Assembly: GCA_903905685.1 (NCBI GenBank)
Contig: CAIVHI010000017.1
Coordinates: forward strand, 1 to 8,028
From: an uncultured Bacteroidota bacterium
GTDB taxonomy: Bacteria > Bacteroidota > Bacteroidia > Chitinophagales > Chitinophagaceae
DNA length: 8,028 bases
Direction: 5' to 3'
This document shows positions 1-6,550 of the stretch, piece by piece. Made by a program: the position numbers and the translations under genes. The stretch's first letter is position 1. Each line of letters begins with the position of its first letter. A model generated the notes under the pieces. That model was not told the origin of the DNA. It worked only from the letters and a program-made list of their open reading frames with translations, and searched no databases.

Positions 1-108
1 CCCTTGGTCTCCCCCATACCCCTTCAACGACAGCAGTGTAGGCTGCGGCACTTGTGCAAGAACAGCAAGCGGCAGGAGGTACAGTAAAGCAAAAAGCAAC
101 CTTTTCAT
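1..108 (-). CDS. Exported protein, N-terminal fragment (probable propeller-type T9SS cargo), runs off the left edge
   Basis: Only the first 36 codons are in the window. They read as a Sec signal peptide: MKR, then a leucine/alanine-rich core and a cleavage-like end LAVLAQ, followed by VPQPTLLSLKGYGGDQG. The YGGDQG motif resembles the YGG/FGG blade motifs of the protein at 660-2267 (YGGTGDES, YGGSGVDC), so a related beta-propeller cargo is likely, but this is inference from a few residues. An in-frame ATG exists seven codons upstream (129), but it lies about 2 bp beyond the predicted -7 promoter box and so at or before the transcript start. In the second copy of this junction the same codon is TTG. 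I therefore prefer the ATG at 108. The first five codons and the leader are shared with the gene at 660-2267; similarity then stops abruptly. Confidence 0.75.
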   Translation of the reverse strand, partial: MKRLLFALLYLLPLAVLAQVPQPTLLSLKGYGGDQG

Positions 109-238
109 GTTCTTTTGTTGTTTCTCCATATAAAGTTAGGGAATTATTCGAAATGCAAATCCGTGCGATAAATTTTCCTCCATTTTTTTTCTGGGGCACT
201 ACTCCACCACCAGCCTGGTCATGCTGCCGGAACCGGCA
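95..238 (-). repeat. Gene-junction direct repeat, copy 1
   Basis: This 144-bp stretch matches 2254-2399 with about nine differences by eye, including two single-base indels in or beside the A-run. Read on the minus strand it contains the last dozen codons of the gene at 199-654 (ending GSMTRLVVE and TAG), a poly-A stretch, GGAGGAAAA, an AT-rich promoter, the leader and the first five codons (MKRLL) of the next gene. Both flanks diverge at once. The gene-end side of the repeat finishes at GCCGGAACCGGC (minus strand GCCGGTTCCGGC). Confidence 0.95.
131..159 (-). promoter_or_regulatory. Candidate Bacteroidota promoter for the gene at 1-108
   Basis: On the minus strand TTTG (159-156) is followed after 17 bp by TAACTTTA (138-131), one mismatch from the Bacteroidota -7 consensus TAnnTTTG; the spacing is at the short end of the range reported for the phylum. 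The element is fully conserved in the second junction copy although nearby leader bases differ. It would start transcription only some 15-25 bases before the ATG at 108. No strong Shine-Dalgarno is placed near that ATG, which is normal for this phylum. Confidence 0.55.
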
Positions 239-654
239 AGCAAATAACCGCTATCGGCACCGGTATCGGCCCAAACACAGCTCACATAGCCCATGGTTTG
301 CCCTGACAAACTGTCCGGACCTACCGTACGCCAGTTTCCTTGAAACCCTGTCGTTGTGCAACCACCGGCAAGTCGGTCTACCGCCGCATCATGAACGTAA
401 TGGTGGTATTTCGTGAACATGTTGCCGCCGCTTGAATCGTTCGCAGTCACCCTGGGAGTCCAAAAAGAATTGAAAAACTTGAACCTATCTTGGTATCCAC
501 CTTCCGATGTATCTGCCGGCGGTAGTGCTGCCAAAATGGTGTCTGCCACTTGCTCCAAGGTGATGTTGGGGAGTGAAACATTGATGGTTTGGGCAAAGGC
601 CTTGCAACTCATCAAGAAAACGATTATGCCAATTAGACAAGATGCGCGTTTCAT
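199..654 (-). CDS. Internally deleted secreted protein: N-terminus of a BNR/sortilin-like propeller cargo fused to the tail of a sorting domain
   Basis: The 151-aa product starts MKRASCLIGIIVFLMSCKAFAQ, a clear signal peptide. The middle (about residues 50-139) contains FKFFNSFWTPR, HHYVHDAAVDR, GNWRTVGP and MGYVSCVWAD, ending GYLLAG. From memory, this resembles the lead-in and first propeller strand of large Bacteroidota T9SS proteins, where 'NW..lGP ... gyV..v..d ... LAG' is normally followed by a 'GGlwkTtDGG' blade and many more repeats. Here the protein instead stops 12 residues later in AGSGSMTRLVVE, the same ending as the sorting domain encoded at 2360-2621, with DNA identity beginning exactly there. 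No complete T9SS sorting domain remains. The gene starts 5 bp after the stop of the gene at 660-2267, so it is probably co-transcribed. The frame is intact and a small exported protein may be made, but I regard it as a deletion derivative; function unknown. Confidence 0.7.
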   Translation of the reverse strand: MKRASCLIGIIVFLMSCKAFAQTINVSLPNITLEQVADTILAALPPADTSEGGYQDRFKFFNSFWTPRVTANDSSGGNMFTKYHHYVHDAAVDRLAGGCTTTGFQGNWRTVGPDSLSGQTMGYVSCVWADTGADSGYLLAGSGSMTRLVVE

Positions 655-659
655 AAAAG

Positions 660-2267
660 TTAATTTTTTGAAAATTTACTATAAATAACATTAAATTCGC
701 CGTAAATAAATTTTACAATGTAAATACCTGGCGGAAAACCGGATGTACATATTTCGATGTAATCATCCGCAACATTAGAATAGAATTCCGTCCCATCGAG
801 AGCATATATGGCGAAGTTTCCTTTTGCCGGCAGATGCATTCGGATATAGTCGTGTGCGGGGTTCGGAAAAAGCGTCAGGTCTTTATTTTCAAAAACGACA
901 TTCGCAACCCCAACCGGAAAGTAATCGACATAGGCAAGGAAAGCGCAATCATAGCCGGAAGCGGGCAAGGTGCCTAAATTGCTACCCTCAGTAAATCCAT
1001 TTGATGGGGTCATACCGGAAACGGCATATCCATTTCGTAGGGGTATTGCGGAAGCGGAAAAGTCAAAGGTCCAACCGGAACCGCCGAAAATTTTATACCC
1101 GGCCGAATCGCCATTCAAATCGAAGGCGTAAACGCACAAATTCTGCTGCCCTATTGTTCCAGGGCAGTTCCAACCATATGCCAAATACCCGTACGGCGCA
1201 CTGCAAATGCTTGTTCCAAATGTTTCACCATAGTTGTTTCCCCTACATTGAGACCACAACAGCGTCCCGTCCCTATTTGTTTTCGTTACCCACATGTCGC
1301 CCCCCACTCCGTAATTTCCCGTCACCATATAATCGTTCGACGCGGACATGCCGACCATGACGATGCTGCTATCCCTTTCGTCCCAAATTGCCTGTAAGGC
1401 GCAATCCACCCCGCTGCCCCCGTAGCTACTGTCCCACAACACGGCCCCCGTCGTGTCCAGCCTGAAAATATATGCATCCGTTTCCGTATTTATGCCTGGG
1501 TGCCAAAACGTGTCTTGGCAATCGTAGTCCCTTGAGTAGGAACTGCCGACGATAAAGTATCCCCCATCCGCACTAAGGACGGTCCCGGTACTTTCATCCC
1601 CCGTACCGCCATAGTCGTTACTCCACTGTTTATTGCCCAAGCTGTCCGTTTTTACGACAAACCAGTCAAGCGAGAAATTGTCTCCAAAATGGAACGGTAC
1701 GTCGCCGCCCGCGCCGGTGCTGGTACCCAATAATATGAACCCACCATCCGGAGTAATTGCAATGGAGCCAGGCTGTTCAAAAAAAGGGCCGCCGAAACAA
1801 CGTTGCCACAGAAAATTACCGGCGGCGTCTATTTTGAAGAGCCACAAATCTCCACCGCCATGATCGCCTGGGATAAGCGTATCGTCAGAATTTGTATTGC
1901 CCAAAATTGCATAGCCGCCATCGGGCGTCTGGACCGCCCCGCATCCCAAACCGATGGTGTTTCCACCGCATCCAAACTGCCGAACCCAAACGAAATGCAG
2001 ATTGCTGTCCAGTTTGGCGACCAATGAACCTGTGACGGACCCGGAATCATAAGGAATATTCCCGCTGTTGCTACATTTAGTATACCCTATGAACAAAAGC
2101 CCTCCATCGTTGGTCGGCAGACTAAAATAGCACGCAGTAGAACCATAATCCAACGAGTCGCATCCAATAAACAGCGTACTGTCTATCACCAGCGATTGCG
2201 GCCTTGCAGGGAACCCCGCAGCCAATAAACCCAAAACCGTCAATATCCGCCGCAGCAACCTTTTCAT
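660..2267 (-). CDS. Beta-propeller-like T9SS type A sorting-domain protein
   Basis: This 535-aa protein has a signal peptide (MKRLLRRILTVLGLLAAGFP, residues 1-20, cleavage soon after). Residues about 50-440 hold five to six imperfect repeats of about 60-75 residues of the form 'W..(Q/D).(F/Y)GG ... TPDGGY.(I/L)LG ... D.W(L/V).K.D..GN', for example FGGPFFEQ with TPDGGFILLG, YGGTGDES with SADGGYFIVG, and YGGSGVDC. This pattern is typical of uncharacterised Bacteroidota secreted propellers. The last 79 residues are a T9SS type A sorting domain: LTLFPNPAHDYIRM, then GNFAIYALDG, and GIYIVKF near the end. It is predicted to be exported by Sec, moved across the outer membrane by T9SS and anchored or released there. 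I chose the ATG at 2267 over a TTG at 2288 because the latter lies next to the promoter box. No catalytic motif is visible; a binding or matrix role is a guess. Confidence 0.88.
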   Translation of the reverse strand: MKRLLRRILTVLGLLAAGFPARPQSLVIDSTLFIGCDSLDYGSTACYFSLPTNDGGLLFIGYTKCSNSGNIPYDSGSVTGSLVAKLDSNLHFVWVRQFGCGGNTIGLGCGAVQTPDGGYAILGNTNSDDTLIPGDHGGGDLWLFKIDAAGNFLWQRCFGGPFFEQPGSIAITPDGGFILLGTSTGAGGDVPFHFGDNFSLDWFVVKTDSLGNKQWSNDYGGTGDESTGTVLSADGGYFIVGSSYSRDYDCQDTFWHPGINTETDAYIFRLDTTGAVLWDSSYGGSGVDCALQAIWDERDSSIVMVGMSASNDYMVTGNYGVGGDMWVTKTNRDGTLLWSQCRGNNYGETFGTSICSAPYGYLAYGWNCPGTIGQQNLCVYAFDLNGDSAGYKIFGGSGWTFDFSASAIPLRNGYAVSGMTPSNGFTEGSNLGTLPASGYDCAFLAYVDYFPVGVANVVFENKDLTLFPNPAHDYIRMHLPAKGNFAIYALDGTEFYSNVADDYIEICTSGFPPGIYIVKFIYGEFNVIYSKFSKN

Positions 2268-2399
2268 GTTCTTTTGTTGTTTCTCCAATTAAAGTTAGGG
2301 AATTATTCGAAATGCAAATCCCTGCCATATATTTTCCTCCAATTTTTTTTTGTGGGGCACTACTCCACCACCAGCCTGGTCATGCTGCCGGTACCGGCA
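2254..2399 (-). repeat. Gene-junction direct repeat, copy 2
   Basis: This is the partner of 95-238, in the same orientation, about 2.16 kb apart. It holds the last codons and stop of the broken gene at 2360-2621, the promoter, the leader and the start of the gene at 660-2267. Its gene-end boundary is the perfect 12-bp palindrome GCCGGTACCGGC (2387-2398). Recombination between the two copies would remove exactly the genes at 660-2267 and 199-654 and leave a single intact junction. Confidence 0.95.
2290..2318 (-). promoter_or_regulatory. Candidate Bacteroidota promoter for 660-2267 and 199-654
   Basis: On the minus strand TTTG (2318-2315), a 17-bp spacer and TAACTTTA (2297-2290) are identical to the element at 131-159. 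The predicted transcript would begin roughly 15-25 bases before the ATG at 2267 and would carry both the propeller gene and the small gene 5 bp behind it, as no terminator lies between them. Confidence 0.55.
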
Positions 2400-2621
2400 C
2401 CGTTTTGGGTCTCCACCACATAAACCCCACGGCCCCAACCCGCTGTGGAAATTGCCACCCTGCCCATGAACGCCACCCGCGCCACCACCCTGCCGAGCAT
2501 GCTCGTAATGGTTGCTACCGTCAGGCCGGGTACTGTTGTGGTGATGGAGAAGTTGGAGTTGGTAGGGTTGGCAAAAAATCGTCAGAGCATCCTTCAAGGA
2601 GAGGTACCTCGCGCCCTTAAA
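2360..2621 (-). pseudogene. 5'-truncated, frameshifted T9SS cargo gene: C-terminal sorting domain only
   Basis: Reading back from the TAG at 2360-2362, the minus strand encodes FFANPTNSNFSITTTVPGL, then TSMLGRVVARVAF, then GRGVYVVETQ, ending GTGSMTRLVVE. This is a complete type A sorting domain (core N-P-T-N, LGR turn, GVY near the end). The frame closes just upstream with a TGA. Across a run of six T (A6 at 2573-2578 on the plus strand) another frame continues as ARYLSLKDALTIF. A run of five would join the two as SLKDALTIFANPTNSNFSI, exactly the expected entry into a sorting domain. So one extra base at the homopolymer, real or a sequencing error, breaks the gene. Upstream of about 2621 the joined frame is no longer protein-like, and it meets stops near 2740-2760, so the rest of the gene has been lost. 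The right boundary is approximate. Confidence 0.75.
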
Positions 2622-2858
2622 TTGAACTTGCGGCAACCCGCATGAAAAATCAAAGAACGGATGCCGCGCCAAGTTCCCATAACCTGATTTTGGATTGTGC
2701 AGCCTACCCGGCCCATGAAACCCCGGAACGACCGGCGAGGGATTTCAGCTACACAACTACAGCTGATGAGCCTTCTGCACAAAATTCCTTGTCCCGACCA
2801 TTACACCCCCCGCGCCAGGCCACATGCCCGAAATGGCAGCGTTTTGGAAACGAATGCC

Positions 2859-2873
2859 TTACGGATGCCGTAA
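2859..2873. repeat. Hyphenated palindrome TTACGG-ATG-CCGTAA
   Basis: A perfect 6-bp inverted repeat with a 3-base centre lies 85-99 bases before the ATG of the Ig-repeat gene and just upstream of its possible promoter. It could be a regulator's operator or a small hairpin; a 15-bp motif of this kind can also arise by chance. Confidence 0.25.
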
Positions 2874-2915
2874 CATTAAATTCGGCAGGCATGTATTTTC
2901 GGTCCTTTTGTGCCC

Positions 2916-2923
2916 TATTTTTA
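2916..2923 (+). promoter_or_regulatory. Possible -7 box for the Ig-repeat gene
   Basis: TATTTTTA differs from the Bacteroidota -7 consensus TAnnTTTG at one position and lies 34 bases before the ATG at 2958. No clear TTG/TTTG -33 element is at the right distance (only TTTT around 2896-2899), so this is a weak assignment. Confidence 0.25.
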
Positions 2924-2957
2924 CACGGAAATTTGATTCAACTCAACTTTAGTGATT

Positions 2958-5900
2958 ATGAAAAAGGTGTTAGCGGCAGTGCTTCTGCTGGTATTAGGAG
3001 TCATCGGCAGTACCGATGTAGTTAAGGCCCTGGTTGTGCCCACCGCGCTTTGTGCGGGTGCAACGGCATCGCTCACCGACACAGCGGCGATAGGCGTTTG
3101 GAGTTCGGGGAACATGGCCGTTGCAACGGTTGGAACCGACGGGGTAGTGACCGGCGTGAGCAGTGGCAGCGTCATCATCACCTACACGTTGGACACGACC
3201 GTCGTGCTGTTTCCGCTCACCATAGACACCCCACTTTCACCCGTACTCGTGGTCGATTCGTTGCTGTGCGCGGGCGATTCCGTTTGGGTATTGGGTAGTC
3301 CCGCAGGCGGGAGCTGGCTGTCGAAAGATATGGGCGTGGCTATTTTTACTGCCTACGGCATGACGGCCATATCGGCGGGGACGGATTCTGTGTTTTATAC
3401 CGCAACCAACGCCTGTGGCACCTATAGTGCCGAGCATGTAGTGACGGTAAATGCGTCACCCGAAAGCATCACCCTACCCTCGGCAGTGTGCTGGGGAGAT
3501 ACCGTTTTGGGAACGGATGCCGTGCCCGGCGGCACTTGGAGCACAGCCTATGGATATGCGGTTACAGCGGGCACCAACGGTTTTGTTGGCGTGGCACCGG
3601 GTGTGGAGACCGTCACGTATACGTTACCCGGTGGGTGCTTTACCACAAGCCAACTCACGGTTGCCCGCCCTGCATCGGCAATAGCCGGAGACACATCGGT
3701 ATGCACCCACAGCATTGTCGAGCTGTCCGACTCCTCGTTGACGGGGGTATGGTCATCTTCAGACGTTTCCATTTTGAGGGTTGTTGCGGGCTATGTATTA
3801 GGCGTGACTCCGGGTACCGCCACCATATCTTACAACGATACCAATGTCTGCGGCACCTATGCCGAGACCTTCCATGTGACCGTATTGCCCACGCCTCCGG
3901 CTATAATGGTGGCCGACATCCTGTGCATGGGCGCCACCTATTTGGCCACCGACGACTCCACCGGAGGCCTGTGGTCATCTGCCCACGGAGTGGTGGATGT
4001 GGATGCGACGGGCGAAGTGATTCCTGTTACCATAGGCACCGACCTGATACGCTATACCACGCCCAATGGCTGCTCGATCACCAAAAACGTCACCGTGTCG
4101 GCCGTGCCATCCGCCATCGTCGGCGACACCATTGCTTGCTTGGGAGTTCCCGCCACCCTCGCAGATACCCTCGCCGATGGAATTTGGTCCATCACCGCCG
4201 GCACCGCCGCTTACCTGACGAGTAGTATTTCCACGACGATCCTTACGGGTACCGATACCGGTACGGTAAACATAGCGTATACCAATGCCTGCGGCCATGC
4301 AACGTTTACGGTAGCCGTGCGCACCTCACCTACCGCAGGTACCATCACGGGTGCCACATCGGTATGTCAAGGCGCCTCCATCTCGTTACACGACTCGGTT
4401 GCCGGAGGTATTTGGGAAACCCGGTTTGATTCCGTTGCGACCATTGGTGCCACGGGCATTGTTTTTGGTGCATCGGGCGGCATCACCCTGGTGGTTTACC
4501 GGGTTGCCAATAGCTGCGGTTCAGACTCCGCCTATACCCTCGTTACCGTTAATCCCAAACCCTTGGCCGGCACCATAGTTGGGCCCGACACAGTGTGCAT
4601 ATTTGCCTCGCTGGTATTGACGGACACGACAGCTACCCATGCCACGGGGTCGGTATGGGGTGTTACCAATTCGCGGTTGTCCATCATATCGGAGGGCACC
4701 TTTTATGGTGCCGCGCCGGGCTTCGATACGGTGTATTATAAAGTAACCAATACCTGCGGAATGGATTCGGCCTCAAAACCCGTATTTATCAAGATGTACC
4801 CCATAGTGGCAGCAGTTACAGGCACGCCGGTATTCTGCGCGGGCAGTACGGTTACCTTTTCAGATGCCACTCCGGGTGGCACGTGGTCGGTTTCCGACCC
4901 CAGCCCACTTTTAATCTCAGGCGGCATTGCGACCGCCATAAACGGTGGTTTGGATACGGTACTGTATTCCGTCACCAATTCTTGCGCCACGGTATCGTCG
5001 AAATTCCCGGTAACCATCAATCCACTACCCATGCCGGGCATTATCACCTTTCCGGACAGCGTTTGCCCGGGCATTGCCACCGTATTGGTCGAATCGGGCA
5101 CAGGTGGCACCTGGAGCGACTTCAACGGGAAAATCGCGATATCGGCCGATACCGCGACAGGATTGACGCCGGGTTTGGATACCTTGTACTACACGGTGTC
5201 TAACATTTGCGGAACCGAAATAGCTTCCAAATACGTATGGGTGAAGACGCAGGCACATGCGGCGGCCTTGACGGGTATAGACAGCGTTTGCTTGGGGCAT
5301 TCCACGACGCTTTCAGATTCGGTAACGGGTGGCATGTGGTTGGTTTCCAACCATAGCGCGACGGTAACCGGCGGGATTGTAACCGGCACTGCAGCAGGAT
5401 ACGACACCGTCCATTATGTGGTTTCAGGTTGCGGCACCGACACCGTCTCGATGGTCATCGAAACACTCACCACGCCCGTTGTAGCCAACATTACCGGAAG
5501 CGACTCCATATGCATCGAAAGCTCGGTAGTCCTATCTGACCTCACACCCGACGGCACTTGGACGGTAGGCGGCACCGCAGTCTCGCTTTCAGGAACCACC
5601 ATTACGGGGCAAACTGTTGGTACCGATACCGTGCACTACACCGTTTCGAATGTATGCGGTTCGACCCGTAAAAATTTGGTGGTTACCGTGTTGGCAGCGC
5701 CAAGTCCATCCATCAGCTTGTCTTCGATATCAAATGCCTTGTGTGTTGGCCATGAACTTGCTGCTACCGGTAGTCCGGTGGGCGGCACGTGGTCGCTTAC
5801 AAATAGTGTGATGAACGTGGCGGGAGGCATTGTAGCCGCAGCCACCTTCGGCACCGACACCCTGATTTATACGGTTGCCAACATTTGCGCCACAGTGCAA

Positions 5901-6458
5901 ACAACGATTGCAATTACCGCCGACACCGTTTTGGCACCCTATATTTCCGGGCGCGACTATGTATGTGTAGGGGCGGCCGACACTATCAATGCATTTCCGG
6001 CCGGAGGCACTTGGAACATCACGAACTCGAACGCATCAATATCGGACGGCATCCTGCATGGCTCAACCGGCGGGTTGGACACCGTGTATTATGCAGTCGC
6101 CAATGCCTGTGGACTCGTCCAAACCGCGTTTGCGGTGGCGGTCTTTACGAAAGACCAATGCGACTCCATCAACGGGGTTCAAGTTGTACTAGATTACATT
6201 GAGGGCATTAGCCTCTATCCGAATCCGGCCAAAGACTATGTCGTTGCCGAAGGCATCATGTTCGGAACCGACAACCTCGAGGTAAAATTCATCGACCTCC
6301 AAGGCCATTTGGTGGTATCGGGTACGGCTGTAGTGAATACCGGGGGACATTTCAAGTATGAAATCGACCTCCCCAAGAACATCGCCAATGGCGTCTATAT
6401 GTTGACGATAGGCAGTGGCAACCGCAGGCAGACATTCCCTATTTCGGTGCAACATTGA
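2958..6458 (+). CDS. Large surface protein with 14 Ig-like (Big_2-like) repeats and a T9SS type A sorting domain
   Basis: The 1166-aa product starts with a signal peptide (MKKVLAAVLLLVLGVIGS, ending near VVKA at residue 24); the ATG at 2958 gives a better start than an in-frame GTG six bases earlier. Residues about 25-1063 are 14 tandem repeats of about 75 residues with the pattern 'PSVCxGxxxxLxD ... GGTWS ... TGxxxGTDTVxYTVxNxCG ... VTVxP', which combines Big_2-like and CHU-type Ig-like features common in Bacteroidota adhesins. The last ~85 residues are a T9SS type A sorting domain: ISLYPNPAKDYVV, then EVKFIDLQGH, then ANGVYMLTIG. The predicted product is a long rod of Ig folds, exported by T9SS and displayed on the cell surface; adhesion or gliding-related contact is inferred from architecture only. 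It is monocistronic: a hairpin terminator follows at 6475 and the neighbours on both sides are on the other strand. Confidence 0.93.
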   Translation: MKKVLAAVLLLVLGVIGSTDVVKALVVPTALCAGATASLTDTAAIGVWSSGNMAVATVGTDGVVTGVSSGSVIITYTLDTTVVLFPLTIDTPLSPVLVVDSLLCAGDSVWVLGSPAGGSWLSKDMGVAIFTAYGMTAISAGTDSVFYTATNACGTYSAEHVVTVNASPESITLPSAVCWGDTVLGTDAVPGGTWSTAYGYAVTAGTNGFVGVAPGVETVTYTLPGGCFTTSQLTVARPASAIAGDTSVCTHSIVELSDSSLTGVWSSSDVSILRVVAGYVLGVTPGTATISYNDTNVCGTYAETFHVTVLPTPPAIMVADILCMGATYLATDDSTGGLWSSAHGVVDVDATGEVIPVTIGTDLIRYTTPNGCSITKNVTVSAVPSAIVGDTIACLGVPATLADTLADGIWSITAGTAAYLTSSISTTILTGTDTGTVNIAYTNACGHATFTVAVRTSPTAGTITGATSVCQGASISLHDSVAGGIWETRFDSVATIGATGIVFGASGGITLVVYRVANSCGSDSAYTLVTVNPKPLAGTIVGPDTVCIFASLVLTDTTATHATGSVWGVTNSRLSIISEGTFYGAAPGFDTVYYKVTNTCGMDSASKPVFIKMYPIVAAVTGTPVFCAGSTVTFSDATPGGTWSVSDPSPLLISGGIATAINGGLDTVLYSVTNSCATVSSKFPVTINPLPMPGIITFPDSVCPGIATVLVESGTGGTWSDFNGKIAISADTATGLTPGLDTLYYTVSNICGTEIASKYVWVKTQAHAAALTGIDSVCLGHSTTLSDSVTGGMWLVSNHSATVTGGIVTGTAAGYDTVHYVVSGCGTDTVSMVIETLTTPVVANITGSDSICIESSVVLSDLTPDGTWTVGGTAVSLSGTTITGQTVGTDTVHYTVSNVCGSTRKNLVVTVLAAPSPSISLSSISNALCVGHELAATGSPVGGTWSLTNSVMNVAGGIVAAATFGTDTLIYTVANICATVQTTIAITADTVLAPYISGRDYVCVGAADTINAFPAGGTWNITNSNASISDGILHGSTGGLDTVYYAVANACGLVQTAFAVAVFTKDQCDSINGVQVVLDYIEGISLYPNPAKDYVVAEGIMFGTDNLEVKFIDLQGHLVVSGTAVVNTGGHFKYEIDLPKNIANGVYMLTIGSGNRRQTFPISVQH
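3030..6146 (+). repeat. Fourteen tandem Ig-like coding repeats, each with a cysteine pair
   Basis: I delimited the repeats by the 'C-x-G' near the start of each and the 'N-x-C-G' near its end. The first cysteine is present in all 14 (LCAG, LCAG, VCWG, VCTH, LCMG, ACLG, VCQG, VCIF, FCAG, VCPG, VCLG, ICIE, LCVG, VCVG). The second is present in repeats 2-14 (NACG, GGCF, NVCG, NGCS, NACG, NSCG, NTCG, NSCA, NICG, SGCG, NVCG, NICA, NACG) and absent from repeat 1. One more cysteine sits after repeat 14 (KDQCDS), giving 28 in the mature protein. At DNA level the units have diverged and no two look identical, so the array is old rather than freshly expanded. Confidence 0.85.
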
Positions 6459-6474
6459 GTATTGCCGAGATTGC

Positions 6475-6525
6475 ACAACACCGCAGCGGCGGGCCCAATG
6501 GAGCCCGCCGCTGCTGTGTTGTTTT
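6475..6525 (+). terminator. Rho-independent terminator of the Ig-repeat gene
   Basis: A 20-bp stem (6475-6494 with 6503-6522) containing a single mismatch and a GC-rich core (GCAGCGGCGGGC / GCCCGCCGCTGC), with an 8-base loop CCAATGGA, begins 16 bases after the TGA at 6456-6458. It ends in TTTT (6522-6525). The stem would also form in transcripts of the converging gene at 6551-6874, but on that side no T-run follows it, so termination there is less certain. Confidence 0.9.
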
Positions 6526-6550
6526 ACGTTCCATTTGTGGCCATCAACGG

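Larger units (their letters stand above)
2622..2957. other. Non-coding stretch between the broken gene and the Ig-repeat gene
   Basis: About 335 bp separate the minus-strand remnant from the plus-strand gene at 2958. Short open frames exist on both strands but have proline/arginine-rich, non-family-like translations and no convincing start, so I call none of them. The stretch contains two small inverted repeats (TCAGCT ... AGCTGA near 2746-2767, and 2859-2873) and the leader of the plus-strand gene. Eroded sequence from the lost 5' part of the broken cargo gene is possible but not recognisable. Confidence 0.5.

Noticed and set aside
413..688. Plus-strand open frame opposite the small secreted protein gene
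   Set aside because: It is an antisense shadow; the minus strand has a signal peptide, operon spacing and family-like motifs.
95..2399. Insertion sequence or transposon bounded by the direct repeats
   Set aside because: No transposase or integrase, no terminal inverted repeats and no target duplication are visible; the repeats contain gene ends and promoters instead.
2295..2672. Minus-strand open frame of 125 codons across the broken cargo gene
   Set aside because: It follows the correct frame only up to the T6 run (ARYLSLKDALTIF) and is out of frame after that; the sorting domain lies in the neighbouring frame, so the locus is better described as a frameshifted remnant.
2642..3025. Plus-strand open frame of 127 codons overlapping the start of the Ig-repeat gene
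   Set aside because: Its composition is not protein-like (P/R/H-rich, no domain), it has no convincing start signal and it overlaps the well-supported signal peptide at 2958 in another frame.
3488..4225. Plus-strand open frame of 245 codons inside the Ig-repeat gene
   Set aside because: It is an arginine/histidine-rich shadow of the GC-rich repeat coding sequence in another frame.
3030..6146. Possible CRISPR or short tandem DNA repeat array
   Set aside because: The periodicity of about 225 bp is protein-level only: units differ widely in DNA sequence and keep one open frame, so these are domain repeats.
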